Source: DATARH01 sp963746885
GTDB lineage: Bacteria; Pseudomonadota; Alphaproteobacteria; ATCC43930; CGMCC-115725
Assembly: GCA_963746885.1 (NCBI GenBank)
Contig: CAVVDM010000013.1
Span: forward strand, 186,001-250,000
DNA: 64,000 bases
Reading direction: 5' to 3'
Under the pieces are notes generated by a model. It was not told the origin of the DNA. It saw only the letters and a list, made by a program, of their open reading frames with translations, and searched no databases. Position numbers and translations under genes: made by a program. Below are positions 54,888 to 63,941 of the stretch, piece by piece; the stretch's first letter is position 1; each line of letters starts with the position of its first letter.

Positions 54888-55406
54888 CTAGCTGTTCGGG
54901 TCGTACGGCTTGGGGCCGCCCTGCGTCGGCGGCGCGGTCGAGCCGCCGCCACCACCGCGATTGAACCGGCCTATATTGCCCAGGATTTGCTCGAGGAAGG
55001 TCAGCTCGCGTCCCGGTGCCGGTGTCGCGCCGGGCGCCGGCTGGATGTCGCGTCCGTCCTTCAGGTTCTTGTGGTCGATGCTCTGCACCACGCCTTGTCC
55101 GTTAAAATTGAGGACATAGACCTGCTGGTCGAGGACGTCGGGATCGAGAAAAGCGACCTGCTTGGTTTTCCGGCTGATGTAATACCAGCTGTCGGTGTCG
55201 AAGACGCCGGTGCTCGACGGCGTTCCCAGGATCTTGACGACCTGGGCGCGGGTGGTGGTGCCGGGATGGATTTCGGCGATCTTGTCGGGCGCCGGCAAAT
55301 GGCCGCGCTGATCGACTTGCGGAACGCAGGCCGCGACGCACGCCACGACGAGCGCCACCGCCGTCAGGCGCAACCGGGGTATTTGGCGTGCAACATAAGC
55401 GAACAC
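54888..55406 (-). CDS. bamE: Outer-membrane assembly lipoprotein BamE
   Basis: A 172-residue SmpA/OmlA-domain lipoprotein. The signal (RLTAVALVVACVAAC) ends in a lipobox; the BamE fold is KIAEIHPGTTTRAQVVKILGTPSSTGVFDTDSWYYISRKT followed by VYVLNFNGQGVVQSI. It is part of the BAM complex that inserts outer-membrane proteins. The C-terminal ~45 residues are Gly/Pro-rich and unusual for the family. Reading frame intact, in contrast to the genes on both sides. Confidence 0.92.
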   Translation of the reverse strand: MFAYVARQIPRLRLTAVALVVACVAACVPQVDQRGHLPAPDKIAEIHPGTTTRAQVVKILGTPSSTGVFDTDSWYYISRKTKQVAFLDPDVLDQQVYVLNFNGQGVVQSIDHKNLKDGRDIQPAPGATPAPGRELTFLEQILGNIGRFNRGGGGGSTAPPTQGGPKPYDPNS

Positions 55407-55535
55407 GGCTGCGGATTGCCTTGTTTCAGTTGAATTGAGGAAGGTTTCAGCCCATGTCTTGTGCTTGACTTTAGCCTACGGTGTGCTGTTGTCAACGCCT
55501 CGGTAATCTCCGGCTGTGGGACGCGACTGACTGCA

Positions 55536-56138
55536 ATGTTCACGCTGTTCAAAGGCAATCCTGTTCAAGCAGCAGCCGAACTCGCCTATCAACGGGTGGT
55601 TGAGCATGCCCGCCAGCCCGGATTTTTCGTCGACGCCGGGGTCCCGGACACGGTGGACGGGCGGTTTGAACTGATCTGTCTGCACGCCTTTCTCTATCTG
55701 CACCGGCTGAAGCGGGAGCAGCCGCATGCGGCACCGCTGGGCCAGCGCTTCTTCGATCTGATGTTTGTCGACTTCGACCGCTCGCTGCGTGAGATGGGCA
55801 CCGGCGATCTCAGCGTCGGCCGCCACATCAAGCGCATGGCGCAAGGGTTCTACGGCCGCATCGCGGCCTATGAAGAGGGTCTCGACGCGGACGATTCGGT
55901 GCTGAAGCCGGCCCTCGCGCGCAACCTGTTCGGCACCGCGCCGGCGAACGAGGCTCGCCTCGCGGCGATGGCCTCTTACGTGCGACGCGAAGCGATGCGG
56001 CTTGACGGGCTGAGCGCGGCTGCGCTGCTTGCCGGCGAGATCGGGTTCGGGCGTCCGCCGGTCGCGGTGCCCGAGGCCGCGGTGCCGGAGACCACGGTGC
56101 CCGGGGCCGCGGTGCCGGAGGCGGCGGAGCCTCGATGA
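55536..56138 (+). CDS. Ubiquinol-cytochrome c chaperone (Cbp3-like)
   Basis: A 200-residue protein of the Ubiq_cyt_C_chap family: AYQRVVEHARQPGFFVDAGVPDTVDGRFELICLHAFLYLHRL, FFDLMFVDFDRSLREMGTGDLSVGRHIKRMAQGFYGRIAAYE. It assists assembly of cytochrome b in the bc1 complex. ATG 55536 (MFTLFKGNP) is preferred over ATG 55461. The last ~25 residues are degenerate repeats of VPEAA. Divergent from bamE; overlaps DUF177 by 4 bases. Confidence 0.88.
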   Translation: MFTLFKGNPVQAAAELAYQRVVEHARQPGFFVDAGVPDTVDGRFELICLHAFLYLHRLKREQPHAAPLGQRFFDLMFVDFDRSLREMGTGDLSVGRHIKRMAQGFYGRIAAYEEGLDADDSVLKPALARNLFGTAPANEARLAAMASYVRREAMRLDGLSAAALLAGEIGFGRPPVAVPEAAVPETTVPGAAVPEAAEPR

Positions 56139-56659
56139 TGGCTGCGCAGGAATTTTCGCGCCTCGTGCCGCAGGCTCGGGTCGGGCTCGAGCCGTTCCGC
56201 CAGGAGATCACCGCCGGCGAGGCGGAGCGCATCGCGCTTGCCCGGCGTTTCGACCTGCTCGCCGTCGACCGGCTCTCCGCGGCGGTCACGCTGACCCGCC
56301 AGGGATCGGACCGGGGGTCCGAATTGATCCTGCTGCGCGCCACCTTCGAGGCCGTCTACGTGCAGAACTGCGTCGTAACCCTCGACCCGATCGACGGCGC
56401 GATCTCCGGCGAGTTCGCGCTGCTCTACGGCCCCCCAGCGACCGAAGATGCGGCTTCCGCCATCGGCGGCGACGATATTGCCTTCGAGCCGTTGGACGGC
56501 GAGGCGATCGACATCGGCGAGGCGGTGGCGCAGGAGTTCTCGCTGGCACTGCCGCCCTTTCCGCGCAGGCCCGACGCCGAGATTGAGACTGGGCCGGAGG
56601 CGGACGGCGCCAGCCCGTTTGCGGGGCTGCTGCGGCTCGTCGAGCGGCGCGAGGATTGA
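56135..56659 (+). CDS. DUF177 / YceD-family protein
   Basis: A 174-residue protein: EFSRLVPQARVGLEPFRQEITAGEAERIALARRFDLLAVDRL, VYVQNCVVTLDPIDGAISGEFALLYG and PLDGEAIDIGEAVAQEFSLALPPFPR with the family's DIGE core. YceD-type proteins are linked to 23S rRNA biogenesis and always precede rpmF. Start ATG overlaps the chaperone stop (CGATGATG). Confidence 0.9.
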   Translation: MMAAQEFSRLVPQARVGLEPFRQEITAGEAERIALARRFDLLAVDRLSAAVTLTRQGSDRGSELILLRATFEAVYVQNCVVTLDPIDGAISGEFALLYGPPATEDAASAIGGDDIAFEPLDGEAIDIGEAVAQEFSLALPPFPRRPDAEIETGPEADGASPFAGLLRLVERRED

Positions 56660-56761
56660 CGCCGATCGGCTGTCGCCACCCTCGTGACAGGCGCCGCTTG
56701 CCCGCCAGTTCCCGATTGGCTAAGTAGCGCAATCCCTCGCGCAGCTTCCGACGAGTTGAAT

Positions 56762-56951
56762 ATGGCCGTTCCGAAAAAGAAAACCTCGCCCTCGCGCCGC
56801 AACATGCGCCGCTCGCATCATGCGCTGAGCACCTCCGGCCTATGCCGAATGCCCGGAATGCGGCGAGCTCAAGCGGCCGCATCACCTGTGCCTGTCGTGC
56901 GGACATTACGACGGCCGCGAAGTCACGCCGCAGCCGGCCCAGACGTCCTAG
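56762..56951 (+). pseudogene. rpmF: 50S ribosomal protein L32, frameshifted as read
   Basis: L32: AVPKKKTSPSRRNMRRSHHALSTS in one frame, then AYAECPECGELKRPHHLCLSCGHYDGREV in another, giving the four zinc-binding Cys and the 62-residue length of the family. One extra G near 56839 causes the break. L32 is present in every alphaproteobacterium, so this is probably an error. It follows DUF177 by ~100 bases, with the usual rpmF-plsX-fabH order after it. Confidence 0.88.
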
Positions 56952-56983
56952 CGCGTTCGGCGACGGGGCGGGGCACACGCGCG

Positions 56984-58047
56984 GTGAGCGACATCGTCAC
57001 CATCGCCCTCGACGCGATGGGGGGCGACCGTGCCCCGGCGATGGTGCTGAGCGGTGCCGATATCGCGCTGGAACGTCACCCGGACGCACGCTTCCTGCTG
57101 TTCGGCGACGAGGCCCAGATCGCCCCGCTGCTTGCCAAATTGCCGCGGCTCGGCAAGGCGGCGACGCTGCACCATACCGCCGAGGTCGGTTCTAGACGAC
57201 GCCAAACCGTCGGTGGCACTGCGCGCCGGACGCCGGTCGAGCATGCGGCTGGCGATCGATGCGGTGGCGGACGGACGCGCCGACGGCGTCGTATCAGCCG
57301 GCAATACCGGCGCGCTGATGGCGATGGCGAAATTCGTGCTGAAGACGCTGCCGGGAATCGACCGCCCGGCGATCGCGACGCTGTTCCCGACCCGGCGCGG
57401 CGAGAGCGTGATGCTCGACCTCGGCGCCAACATCGAATGCGACGCCGACAATCTCGTGCAGTTCGCGCTGATGGGCGACGTGTTCGCCCGCACGGTCCTG
57501 GGGCTGGCGCAGCCGACGGTCGGCCTGTTGAACGTCGGCTCGGAAGACCTCAAGGGCAACGATGCGGTGCGCGAGCCGGCGCCCGGCTGCGCGCCGGAGC
57601 TGACCCCGATCCGCTATCACGGCTTTGTCGAGGGCGACGACATCGCGGGCCGGCACGGTCGATGTCATCGTCACCGACGGGTTTACCGGCAATGTCGCGC
57701 TGAAGGCGATCGAAGGGGTCGCCAAGTTGTTCAGCGAATCGCTGCGCGCCTCGTTCCAGTCATTCGCTGTCGGCGCGCATCGGCTATCTGTTCGCCCGCG
57801 GCGCGCTGAAGAAACTCGGCGGCGCGGCTCGACCCGCGCCGCTATAACGGTGCGATGTTTCTCGGGCTGGCCGGTATTGCCGTCAAAAGCCACGGCTCAA
57901 CCGACGCATTCGGCTTCGCCAATGCGATCGGTGTCGCGGTGGATCTCAAACTCAACGGCTTCCTTCAGAAGATCAGCGACGAGGTGGCGCGCCTCAACCA
58001 GGTTCCGGCGGCTGCGCCGTCGGGCGTGGTGACCGCAGTCGATATGA
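56984..58047 (+). pseudogene. plsX: Phosphate acyltransferase PlsX, frameshifted as read
   Basis: PlsX converts acyl-ACP to acyl-phosphate for phospholipid synthesis. Blocks: DIVTIALDAMGGDRAPAMVLSGADIAL, GVVSAGNTGALMAMAKFVLKTLPGIDRPAIATLFP, MLDLGANIECDADNLVQFALMGDVFA, VDVIVTDGFTGNVALKAIEGVAKL and GLAGIAVKSHGSTDAFGFANAI. Extra bases near 57188, 57594, 57649, 57763 and 57825, a missing base near 57575, and one more shift before the end reconcile them. GTG 56984 is the likely start; the end probably overlaps the fabH ATG. Confidence 0.85.
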
Positions 58048-59027
58048 AATTCCGCTCGCAGGTTGCCGGGTGCGGCGGGTATCTCCCGGAGCGGATCGTC
58101 ACCAATGACGAACTTGCCAGCACGGCTCGACACGTCGGATGCGTGGATCCGACAGCGCACCGGAATCGGCGAGCGACGCATCGCGGCGACGGGCGAACTG
58201 ACCTCGGACCTCGCCTATGCGGCGGCGCGGCGGGCGCTTGATCATGCCGGGATGAGCGGCAGCGACCTCGACCTGATCGTGCTGGCGACCGCAACGCCGG
58301 ATCAGACCTTCCCGTCGACCGCCGTCAGGGTGCAGGCGCGGCTCGGCATGAAGCGCGGCGCCGCCTTCGACGTGCAGGCGGTATGCTCGGGCTTCATCTT
58401 CGCACTCGCGGCCGCCGACAACGCGTCTGCGGCTCGGGCAGGCCCGCACCGCGCTCGTCATCGGCGCCGAGACCTTCTCGCGCATCCTCGACTGGCAGGA
58501 TCGCAGCACCTGCGTCCTGTTCGGCGACGGTGCCGGCGCCGATGGTGTTGACTGCTGTCCCCCGTGGCTCAACCGGCGGCGCAAGCGAGCGCGGCGTGCT
58601 GTCCACCCATCTGCACTCGGACGGCCGCCAGCACGACATTCTCTACGTCGATGGCGGCCCATCCTCGACCGGCACCGCCGGCCATCTGCGGATGGAAGGG
58701 CGCGACGTGTTTCGCCAGGCGGTGCAGCACCTGACCGAGGTGGTCGACGAGGCGCTGACGGCGAACGGGCTGAGCCCGTCGGATATCGACTGGCTGGTGC
58801 CGCACCAGGCGAACACGCGGATCATCGATGCGGTCGGACGCAAGCTCGGGCTGGCCGCAGACCGCACAATCGTCACGATCGACCGCCATGCCAACACCTC
58901 GGCCGCGTCGATCCCGCTGGCCCTCGACGAGGCCGTCGCCGACGGCCGCATCCGGCCCGGCCACCTCGTGTTGATGGAAGCGCTCGGCGGCGGGTTGACC
59001 TGGGGCGCCAGCGTCGTCCGGTGGTAG
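58044..59027 (+). pseudogene. fabH: 3-oxoacyl-ACP synthase III, frameshifted as read
   Basis: FabH starts fatty acid synthesis by condensing acetyl-CoA with malonyl-ACP. Conserved blocks: KFRSQVAGCGGYLPERIVTNDELA, RLDTSDAWIRQRTGIGERRIAA, catalytic Cys in DVQAVCSGFIFAL, GDGAGAMVLTAV, His in DWLVPHQANTRIIDAV and Asn in DRHANTSAASIPLAL, ending LEGGGLTWG-like ALGGGLTWGASVVRW. Extra bases near 58122, 58426 and 58540 interrupt the frame and together restore it, so the second half is in phase with ATG 58044. Confidence 0.88.
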
Positions 59028-59144
59028 TGGCGATCCGGCAAGCCCCCGCTGTGCTTTGCCCCGCAACGCTTTTGGGCAACGCTTTGTAATTTGACGAAAT
59101 TTTCCAGCGGCTATAACCTCTTGCGATGGCAGGGGGAGGGCGTC

Positions 59145-59492
59145 ATGGCCGGTCATACGGTTACCCGCGCTCAGCTGACCGAGGCGGTCTATCAAGAGGT
59201 CGGGCTCTCGCGCAACGAGTTGGCCGAACTCGTCGAATCGGTGATCGCCGAGATCTCCGAAGCGCTTGAGCGCGGCGACATGGTCAAGATCTCGTCATTC
59301 GGCAGTTTCGCGGTCCGCCAGAAGGGGCAGCGCATCGGACGCAATCCAAAGACCGGGCAGGAAGTCCCGATCAGCCCGCGGCGCGTGCTGGTGTTTCGCG
59401 CCTCGCATGCGTTGAAGCATCAGATCAATAACGGCCACGCCGAGAGCGGGCCGGATGCGAGCGCCAAGGCCACGTCGGGCGCCGGCAAGTGA
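59145..59492 (+). CDS. ihfA: Integration host factor alpha subunit
   Basis: A 115-residue HU/IHF protein: VTRAQLTEAVYQEVGLSRNELAELVESVIAEISEALERGDMVKISSFGSFAVRQKGQRIGRNPKTGQEVPISPRR spans the family, with the RNPKTG beta-arm that intercalates in DNA. ATG 59145 follows AGGGGGAGGG; an earlier TTG would add 18 residues. Reading frame clean. Typical fabH-ihfA-merR order of alphaproteobacteria. Confidence 0.93.
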   Translation: MAGHTVTRAQLTEAVYQEVGLSRNELAELVESVIAEISEALERGDMVKISSFGSFAVRQKGQRIGRNPKTGQEVPISPRRVLVFRASHALKHQINNGHAESGPDASAKATSGAGK

Positions 59493-59504
59493 GCCCCGCC
59501 TGAG

Positions 59505-60011
59505 GTGAGCGAAACAGGCCAGGCCGCGCCGGCGCGGCCTGAGAAAGGCGCCGCAGCGTATCGCACGATCGGCGAGGTCGCCGGCGATCTTGACGTGCCG
59601 ACGCATGTCCTGCGCTTCTGGGAGTCCAAATTTCCGCAATTGCGGCCATTGAAGCGTGGCGGCGGACGGCGCTACTACCGACCGGAAGACGTCCGGCTGC
59701 TGCACCGCATCCGGCAATGCCTTTATCAGGACGGCTACACGATCCGCGGCGTGCAGAAGCTGCTGGGCGACCCGGGCGCCGACGACGCGCCGCCAACCCT
59801 TTACCAGGCGATGCCGACCCTGTTTCCGCTCGATGCCGCCGCCGATCCGCCGTCGCCTGCCCCCGGCGCGCCGGACCGTCCCGCCGCGCGCCGCCCGCGG
59901 CGGCGCCCGCCGCCGCCCGATAATCGCAGCGCTCTCGAAGAGATACGGCGCGAGCTGGCGGAGGCCCGCGCCCTGCTCGAAGAGTTGCTGCGCCGGCCCA
60001 AGGCACCCTGA
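59505..60011 (+). CDS. MerR-family transcriptional regulator
   Basis: A 168-residue MerR protein whose helix-turn-helix is YRTIGEVAGDLDVPTHVLRFWESKFPQLRPLKRGGGRRYYRPEDVRLLHRI. The C-terminal half is Pro/Arg-rich with a short terminal helix, and lacks the Cys residues of metal sensors. This is the conserved regulator that follows ihfA in alphaproteobacteria; its targets are not established. GTG start 12 bases after the ihfA stop. Confidence 0.9.
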   Translation: MSETGQAAPARPEKGAAAYRTIGEVAGDLDVPTHVLRFWESKFPQLRPLKRGGGRRYYRPEDVRLLHRIRQCLYQDGYTIRGVQKLLGDPGADDAPPTLYQAMPTLFPLDAAADPPSPAPGAPDRPAARRPRRRPPPPDNRSALEEIRRELAEARALLEELLRRPKAP

Positions 60012-60038
60012 GCGCAAGACCTGCGGCAGACCCGATGC

Positions 60039-61469
60039 CTACGGCAGCAGCTTGCCTGGGTTGAACAGGCCGTGCGGGTCGAGCGCCGCCTTGATCCGGC
60101 GCATCAGGTCAAGCTCGGCGCCGCCGCGCCATTCCGGCATCATGTAGGGCTTCAGCCGGCCGATGCCGTGCTCGGCCGAAAAGCTGCCGTCGAGCGCCCG
60201 CACGACGTCGTTGACGGCGTCCATCAGGGCGTGGTCGCGGGCGAGAAAGGCGGTGCCGTCGGCGCCTTCCGGCTGCACCAGGTTGAGGTGGATGTTGCCG
60301 TCGCCGAGATGGCCGAACGGCACGCATCGGATGCCCGGCACGAGCCGCTCGCACGCCGCTGTGGCACGGCGGATCAGCTCCGGCACCTTCGATACCGGCA
60401 CGGACACGTCGTTCTTGACCGATGCGCCGGCCCGCTTCTGCGCCTCGGAGTGCTCCTCGCGCAACCGCCACAGCCCGGCACGCTGCGCCCCGCTCTCGGC
60501 GATGACGGCATCGGCGACGAGCCCGTCCTCCATCGCCGCGGCGAGCACGCCTTCAAGCCCGCCGCGCAAGCCGGCGTCGGCGCGCGGCGTCGCCAGCTCG
60601 ACCAGCACGTAATGCGCCGCCGGCATCGCCAGCGGCAATGTCGCGCCGGGGATATATTGCAGCACCAACTCGACCCCGAGGCCGGACATGTATTCGTAGG
60701 CCTGGATCGCCGCTGCATCATGCTGCTGCAGGCGGTTGAACAACTCGAGCGCGGCCTCGGGCGAGGCGACCGCACACAGCGCCACGGCGACCTCGCGCGG
60801 CTGCGGGTAGAGCTTCAGGATGGCGGCGGTGATGATGCCGAGCGTGCCTTCGCTGCCGACGAAAAGCTGGCGCAGGCAATAGCCGGTGTTGTCCTTGTGC
60901 AGCCGCCTGAGCCCGTTCCACACCTCGCCGTCCGGCAGTACGACTTCGAGCCCCAGCACGAGGTCGCGGGCATTGCCGTAGCGCACCGTGTTGTTGCCGC
61001 CGGCATTGGTCGCCAGCACGCCGCCGATCTGGGCCGAGCCCTCCGAACTGATCGACAGCGGCAACAGGCAGCCGGCCTCGGCCGCCGCCTCCTGCGCCGC
61101 CTTGAGCGCGACCCCGGCCTCGATCTCCATCGTCATGTCGACGGGGTCGATGGCGCGCACCCGGTTCAGGCGCGACAGGCTGAGGACGATCTGCGAGCCG
61201 TCCTCGCTGACCGCGGCGCCGCCCACCATGCTGGTGTTGCCGCCCTGCGGCACGATCGCGACGCCGTGCGCGGCGCACAGCCGCACCGCGTCGGCGACCT
61301 CCTCTGTCGTCGCCGGCCGCAGCACCGCCGGGGTATGGCCGCGATAGAGCCGCCGCCAATCCTCGCAATAGGGCGCGGTGTCGGTCGGGTCGGTCAGAAT
61401 GCCGCGAGGCCCGAGCCGGGCGCGCAGCGCGTCGATCAGGCCCGTCAGGTCAGGCGTGCCGGTAGCCAA
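60039..61469 (-). CDS. FAD-linked oxidoreductase, D-2-hydroxyacid dehydrogenase type
   Basis: A 476-residue FAD protein of the VAO/PCMH class. N-terminal FAD motifs are VAIVPQGGNTSMVGGAAV and SISSEGSAQIGGVLATNAGGNNTVRYGNARDLVLGLEVVLPDG; the C-terminal domain carries FGHLGDGNIHLNLVQP and SAEHGIGRLKPYMM, whose His residues bind metal and substrate in D-2-hydroxyglutarate/D-lactate dehydrogenases. Start TTG 61469 after GGGGAG. Last gene of a four-gene leftward operon; its substrate may be a D-2-hydroxy acid made upstream. Confidence 0.88.
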   Translation of the reverse strand: MATGTPDLTGLIDALRARLGPRGILTDPTDTAPYCEDWRRLYRGHTPAVLRPATTEEVADAVRLCAAHGVAIVPQGGNTSMVGGAAVSEDGSQIVLSLSRLNRVRAIDPVDMTMEIEAGVALKAAQEAAAEAGCLLPLSISSEGSAQIGGVLATNAGGNNTVRYGNARDLVLGLEVVLPDGEVWNGLRRLHKDNTGYCLRQLFVGSEGTLGIITAAILKLYPQPREVAVALCAVASPEAALELFNRLQQHDAAAIQAYEYMSGLGVELVLQYIPGATLPLAMPAAHYVLVELATPRADAGLRGGLEGVLAAAMEDGLVADAVIAESGAQRAGLWRLREEHSEAQKRAGASVKNDVSVPVSKVPELIRRATAACERLVPGIRCVPFGHLGDGNIHLNLVQPEGADGTAFLARDHALMDAVNDVVRALDGSFSAEHGIGRLKPYMMPEWRGGAELDLMRRIKAALDPHGLFNPGKLLP

Positions 61470-61477
61470 TGTCTCCC

Positions 61478-61930
61478 CTACTCCGCTGCTTGCGCCTGCG
61501 GCGCTGCGCTCGCCTGGGCGCGCAGTTTTTCCACCACCTCCCAATTGAGATAGCGCGTGAAGCTGTTCTCGTCGAAATACAGCACGGCGCCGTTACAGAT
61601 GAACAGATAGGTCGTGTCTTCGAGGGCGGTCGTCGCGTCGTGCAGGATGCCGGACGGCTCGTAGACGTAGTCGCCGGCGTTGAGGGTGCCGTTGCGCACC
61701 TGCAATTTGCCGGAAATGACATAGGCATGCGCCCCGGCGAGATGCTTGTGCGGCGACGCGACGTGGCCCTTCTTCCAGTGAATGAGCAAGGCAAAGGTGC
61801 CGGTCTCACGCCCGACCCACAGCACCTTCATCTTCGCCGTGGGCGATTGCTCGATCCACGGCGCATCGGCGGCGACCAGCGTGTCCTGGATGTCCTGGAA
61901 TACCGGGCGAATATCCTGCGGCAATGGCAT
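61478..61930 (-). CDS. Cupin-domain protein (dioxygenase-like)
   Basis: A 150-residue cupin: WVGRETGTFALLIHWKKGHVASPHKHLAGAHAYVISGKLQV holds the first metal motif (HxH...E-type, here HKH and a nearby His) and GDYVYEPSGILHDATTALEDT the second. It resembles ChrR-like and 2,4'-dihydroxyacetophenone dioxygenase-like cupins. ATG 61930 follows GGAGGAGG. Eight bases separate it from the FAD gene, 17 from the DUF6614 gene. Confidence 0.82.
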   Translation of the reverse strand: MPLPQDIRPVFQDIQDTLVAADAPWIEQSPTAKMKVLWVGRETGTFALLIHWKKGHVASPHKHLAGAHAYVISGKLQVRNGTLNAGDYVYEPSGILHDATTALEDTTYLFICNGAVLYFDENSFTRYLNWEVVEKLRAQASAAPQAQAAE

Positions 61931-61947
61931 GTCGGGCCTCCTCCGGG

Positions 61948-62298
61948 CTAGAATTTTTCCTGACCGCGCACCCGCCCCGCGTCGGGAAAGTCGCGGTAAA
62001 GTGCGAAAAAGATGTCGCGCACCTTTGAATTGACCGCCTGATGAAAACCCTCGACCGGGTCGGCGCGCGAGGCGACCTGGCCGAACGCGCGGTCCATCTG
62101 GCCCATATTGGCAAAATCGAGAGTGATGTGCCATTCCGGCAATGCCGGATGGCCGAGGCCGAGCTTGCGCCGGGTGATGCGGTAGGCGGCGATCAGCTCC
62201 TGCTCCCGCAGGTGGTCGAGATAGGCGCGCGCGGCGTCGGCGAACTCGGCGTCGCCGACGCCCTCCTTCAGGTTGAACCAGATGTGGTAGACGTCCAT
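61948..62298 (-). CDS. DUF6614-type protein
   Basis: A 116-residue protein: MDVYHIWFNLKEGVGDAEFADAARAYLDHLRE, YRITRRKLGLGHPALPEWHITLDFANMGQMDRAFGQVASRADPVEGFHQAVNSKV. It looks like a small ferredoxin-fold dimer of the kind that often works with oxygenases. I relate it to DUF6614 from memory; function unknown. Starts 25 bases after the stop of the large upstream gene. Confidence 0.75.
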   Translation of the reverse strand: MDVYHIWFNLKEGVGDAEFADAARAYLDHLREQELIAAYRITRRKLGLGHPALPEWHITLDFANMGQMDRAFGQVASRADPVEGFHQAVNSKVRDIFFALYRDFPDAGRVRGQEKF

Positions 62299-62323
62299 CC
62301 GGTCGGGGGAACCGCGCTGCCCT

Positions 62324-63941
62324 CTATTGCAGCCGGGCGATGCCCATCGCCGCGCCGAAGCGCTGCGCACATTCGAACGGGTTGCCGTATTTGCGGTGCG
62401 TGGCGGTGTGATGGGCACAGGCCAGCAGCAGACGGTCGCGGTCGGGGCTCTGGTTCTTCGCCCAATCCTCCAACAGGACCTGGCCGATCTCCTGGTTGTG
62501 CGGGTCGTTGCCCATGCGGCAGGCGAGCAATGCGAGGTGCTGCACCAGCGGCTTCGTGTCGGCCCCGGTCTCGATATAGGCCTGCGTCCAGGCGGCGCTG
62601 TCGGGGCCGTTGAGGGCCACCACCGCGGCATCGACCCGGTCGAGGATCTGCTCGGGCGACAGCTTGCCGGCGCCGCCCGGGGCGCGGATCGTCACCGGCT
62701 CGGCATCGCCGATGCCCTTCTGATGCCAGGCCGCGCGGTTGAGGTAGGAGGCGGCCAGGTAGAGCAGCTTGACCTGCTGCTTGTGCTCGAAATTGTCGAA
62801 GAACCAGGTCAGCGAGTTCAGGTATTCGAAGCAGTGCTGCGGCAATGAGAAGTTGTTGACCCCCTGCGTCTCCAGAATGACCTGGGCCGAGGCGGTCTGG
62901 AACGCGTCGAGGATGCGCCGCGGGCTCTTGCCGGCCAACAGGTATTCCGACAGCAGTTTGAGGAAACCGGGCTCGGGCTCGCGGATGACGGCGCTGCTCG
63001 AGGGCCTGCGCCTCGTCACGCGACAGCGGCGCCTTGTTGTTGGCCATGATCGCCAGTTCCACCGGCGAGGCGCCGCTGTACGGGATCGCCGACACGACCT
63101 CCTTTTCGAGGAAGATTTTGACGACGTTGCACGCCATCTCGTAGGTCGAGTACCAGCGCGGGCCGACCGCGATGTCGAGCGCGCCGGCATAGACGACGTC
63201 GTGCGCGTTGTCCCAGCCGAGCGCGTTGCCGAGCTCGACCGTGGCGCGGGCGCGGAACCCCTTGTGGCCGGTCGTGTAGGAGCGGTTGTAGAGGGCGCGG
63301 TCCTGCACATCCATCAGCCCGGCATGCAGCAGCTGGGCGAGCACGGCCGGGCGCTCGGCCGGATTTTCCATCAGGCCGAGAAACACGCGATAGGCCTCGA
63401 TCACGTTGCCGCGCTGCACCAGCGTCATCCAATGGTCGAGCCGCTCCTGCAACGGGCCGTCGAGGGGCTCGGGCTGCTGATCCGGCCACGCCACCGCGGG
63501 CATCGGCGGCGGGCCCGGCGGCATCGTCCACCCGGGGGCGCGCGCATAGTGGCCGGGAGCTTTCAGGATCTTCTGGTTCCAGATGTCGAGCCCGGTCGGG
63601 ATGTACCAGATCGTCTGGGCGAGCGGCAGGGCGGCGCAATCCTCCGGCACCAGCCGCGACAGGTTGAGGCCGGCGCGGGCCGACAGCAGGCAATGGTCGT
63701 TGTTGACGAAGTTGACGTAGCCGTCCTCGATCCGCTCGTGATAGGGCACGTGCGTGTAGGGCGCGTGGATGCGCACCGCCTCGGCGATGATCTCGGTCAC
63801 CGGCCGGCGCTGCCGCGCCAGATCATAATAGACCTCGCTCGCGCCCTTCTGGTCGCGCGCCAGGATCCGATCCTCGAGCTTCTCATAAAGCGCTGCCGGC
63901 TTCGGCGCGTTGCTGATCGCGGCCTGCACGTCGTTCGGCAT
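62324..63941 (-). pseudogene. Large conserved-looking protein of unknown function, frameshifted once
   Basis: About 540 residues in two frames. The N-terminal two thirds run from ATG 63941 (PNDVQAAISNAPKPAALYEKLEDRIL) through AEAVRIHAPYTHVPYHERIEDGYVNFVNNDHCLLSARAGL, IWYIPTGLDIWNQKI and GHKGFRARATVELGNALGWDNAHD; after an extra base near 62996 the rest (VIREPEPGFLKLLSEYLLAGKSPRRILDAFQ, LACAHHTATHRKYGNPFECAQRFGAAMG) follows. Many conserved-looking His (HAPYTHVPYH, HHTATH) suggest metal or heme binding. No signal peptide or membrane helix. I recognise no family. First gene of the four-gene operon. Confidence 0.65.

Noticed and set aside
50705..59027. Programmed ribosomal frameshifting in purF, der, plsX or fabH
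   Set aside because: There are several shifts per gene, at non-slippery and varied sites, in families never known to use recoding; random single-base errors fit better.
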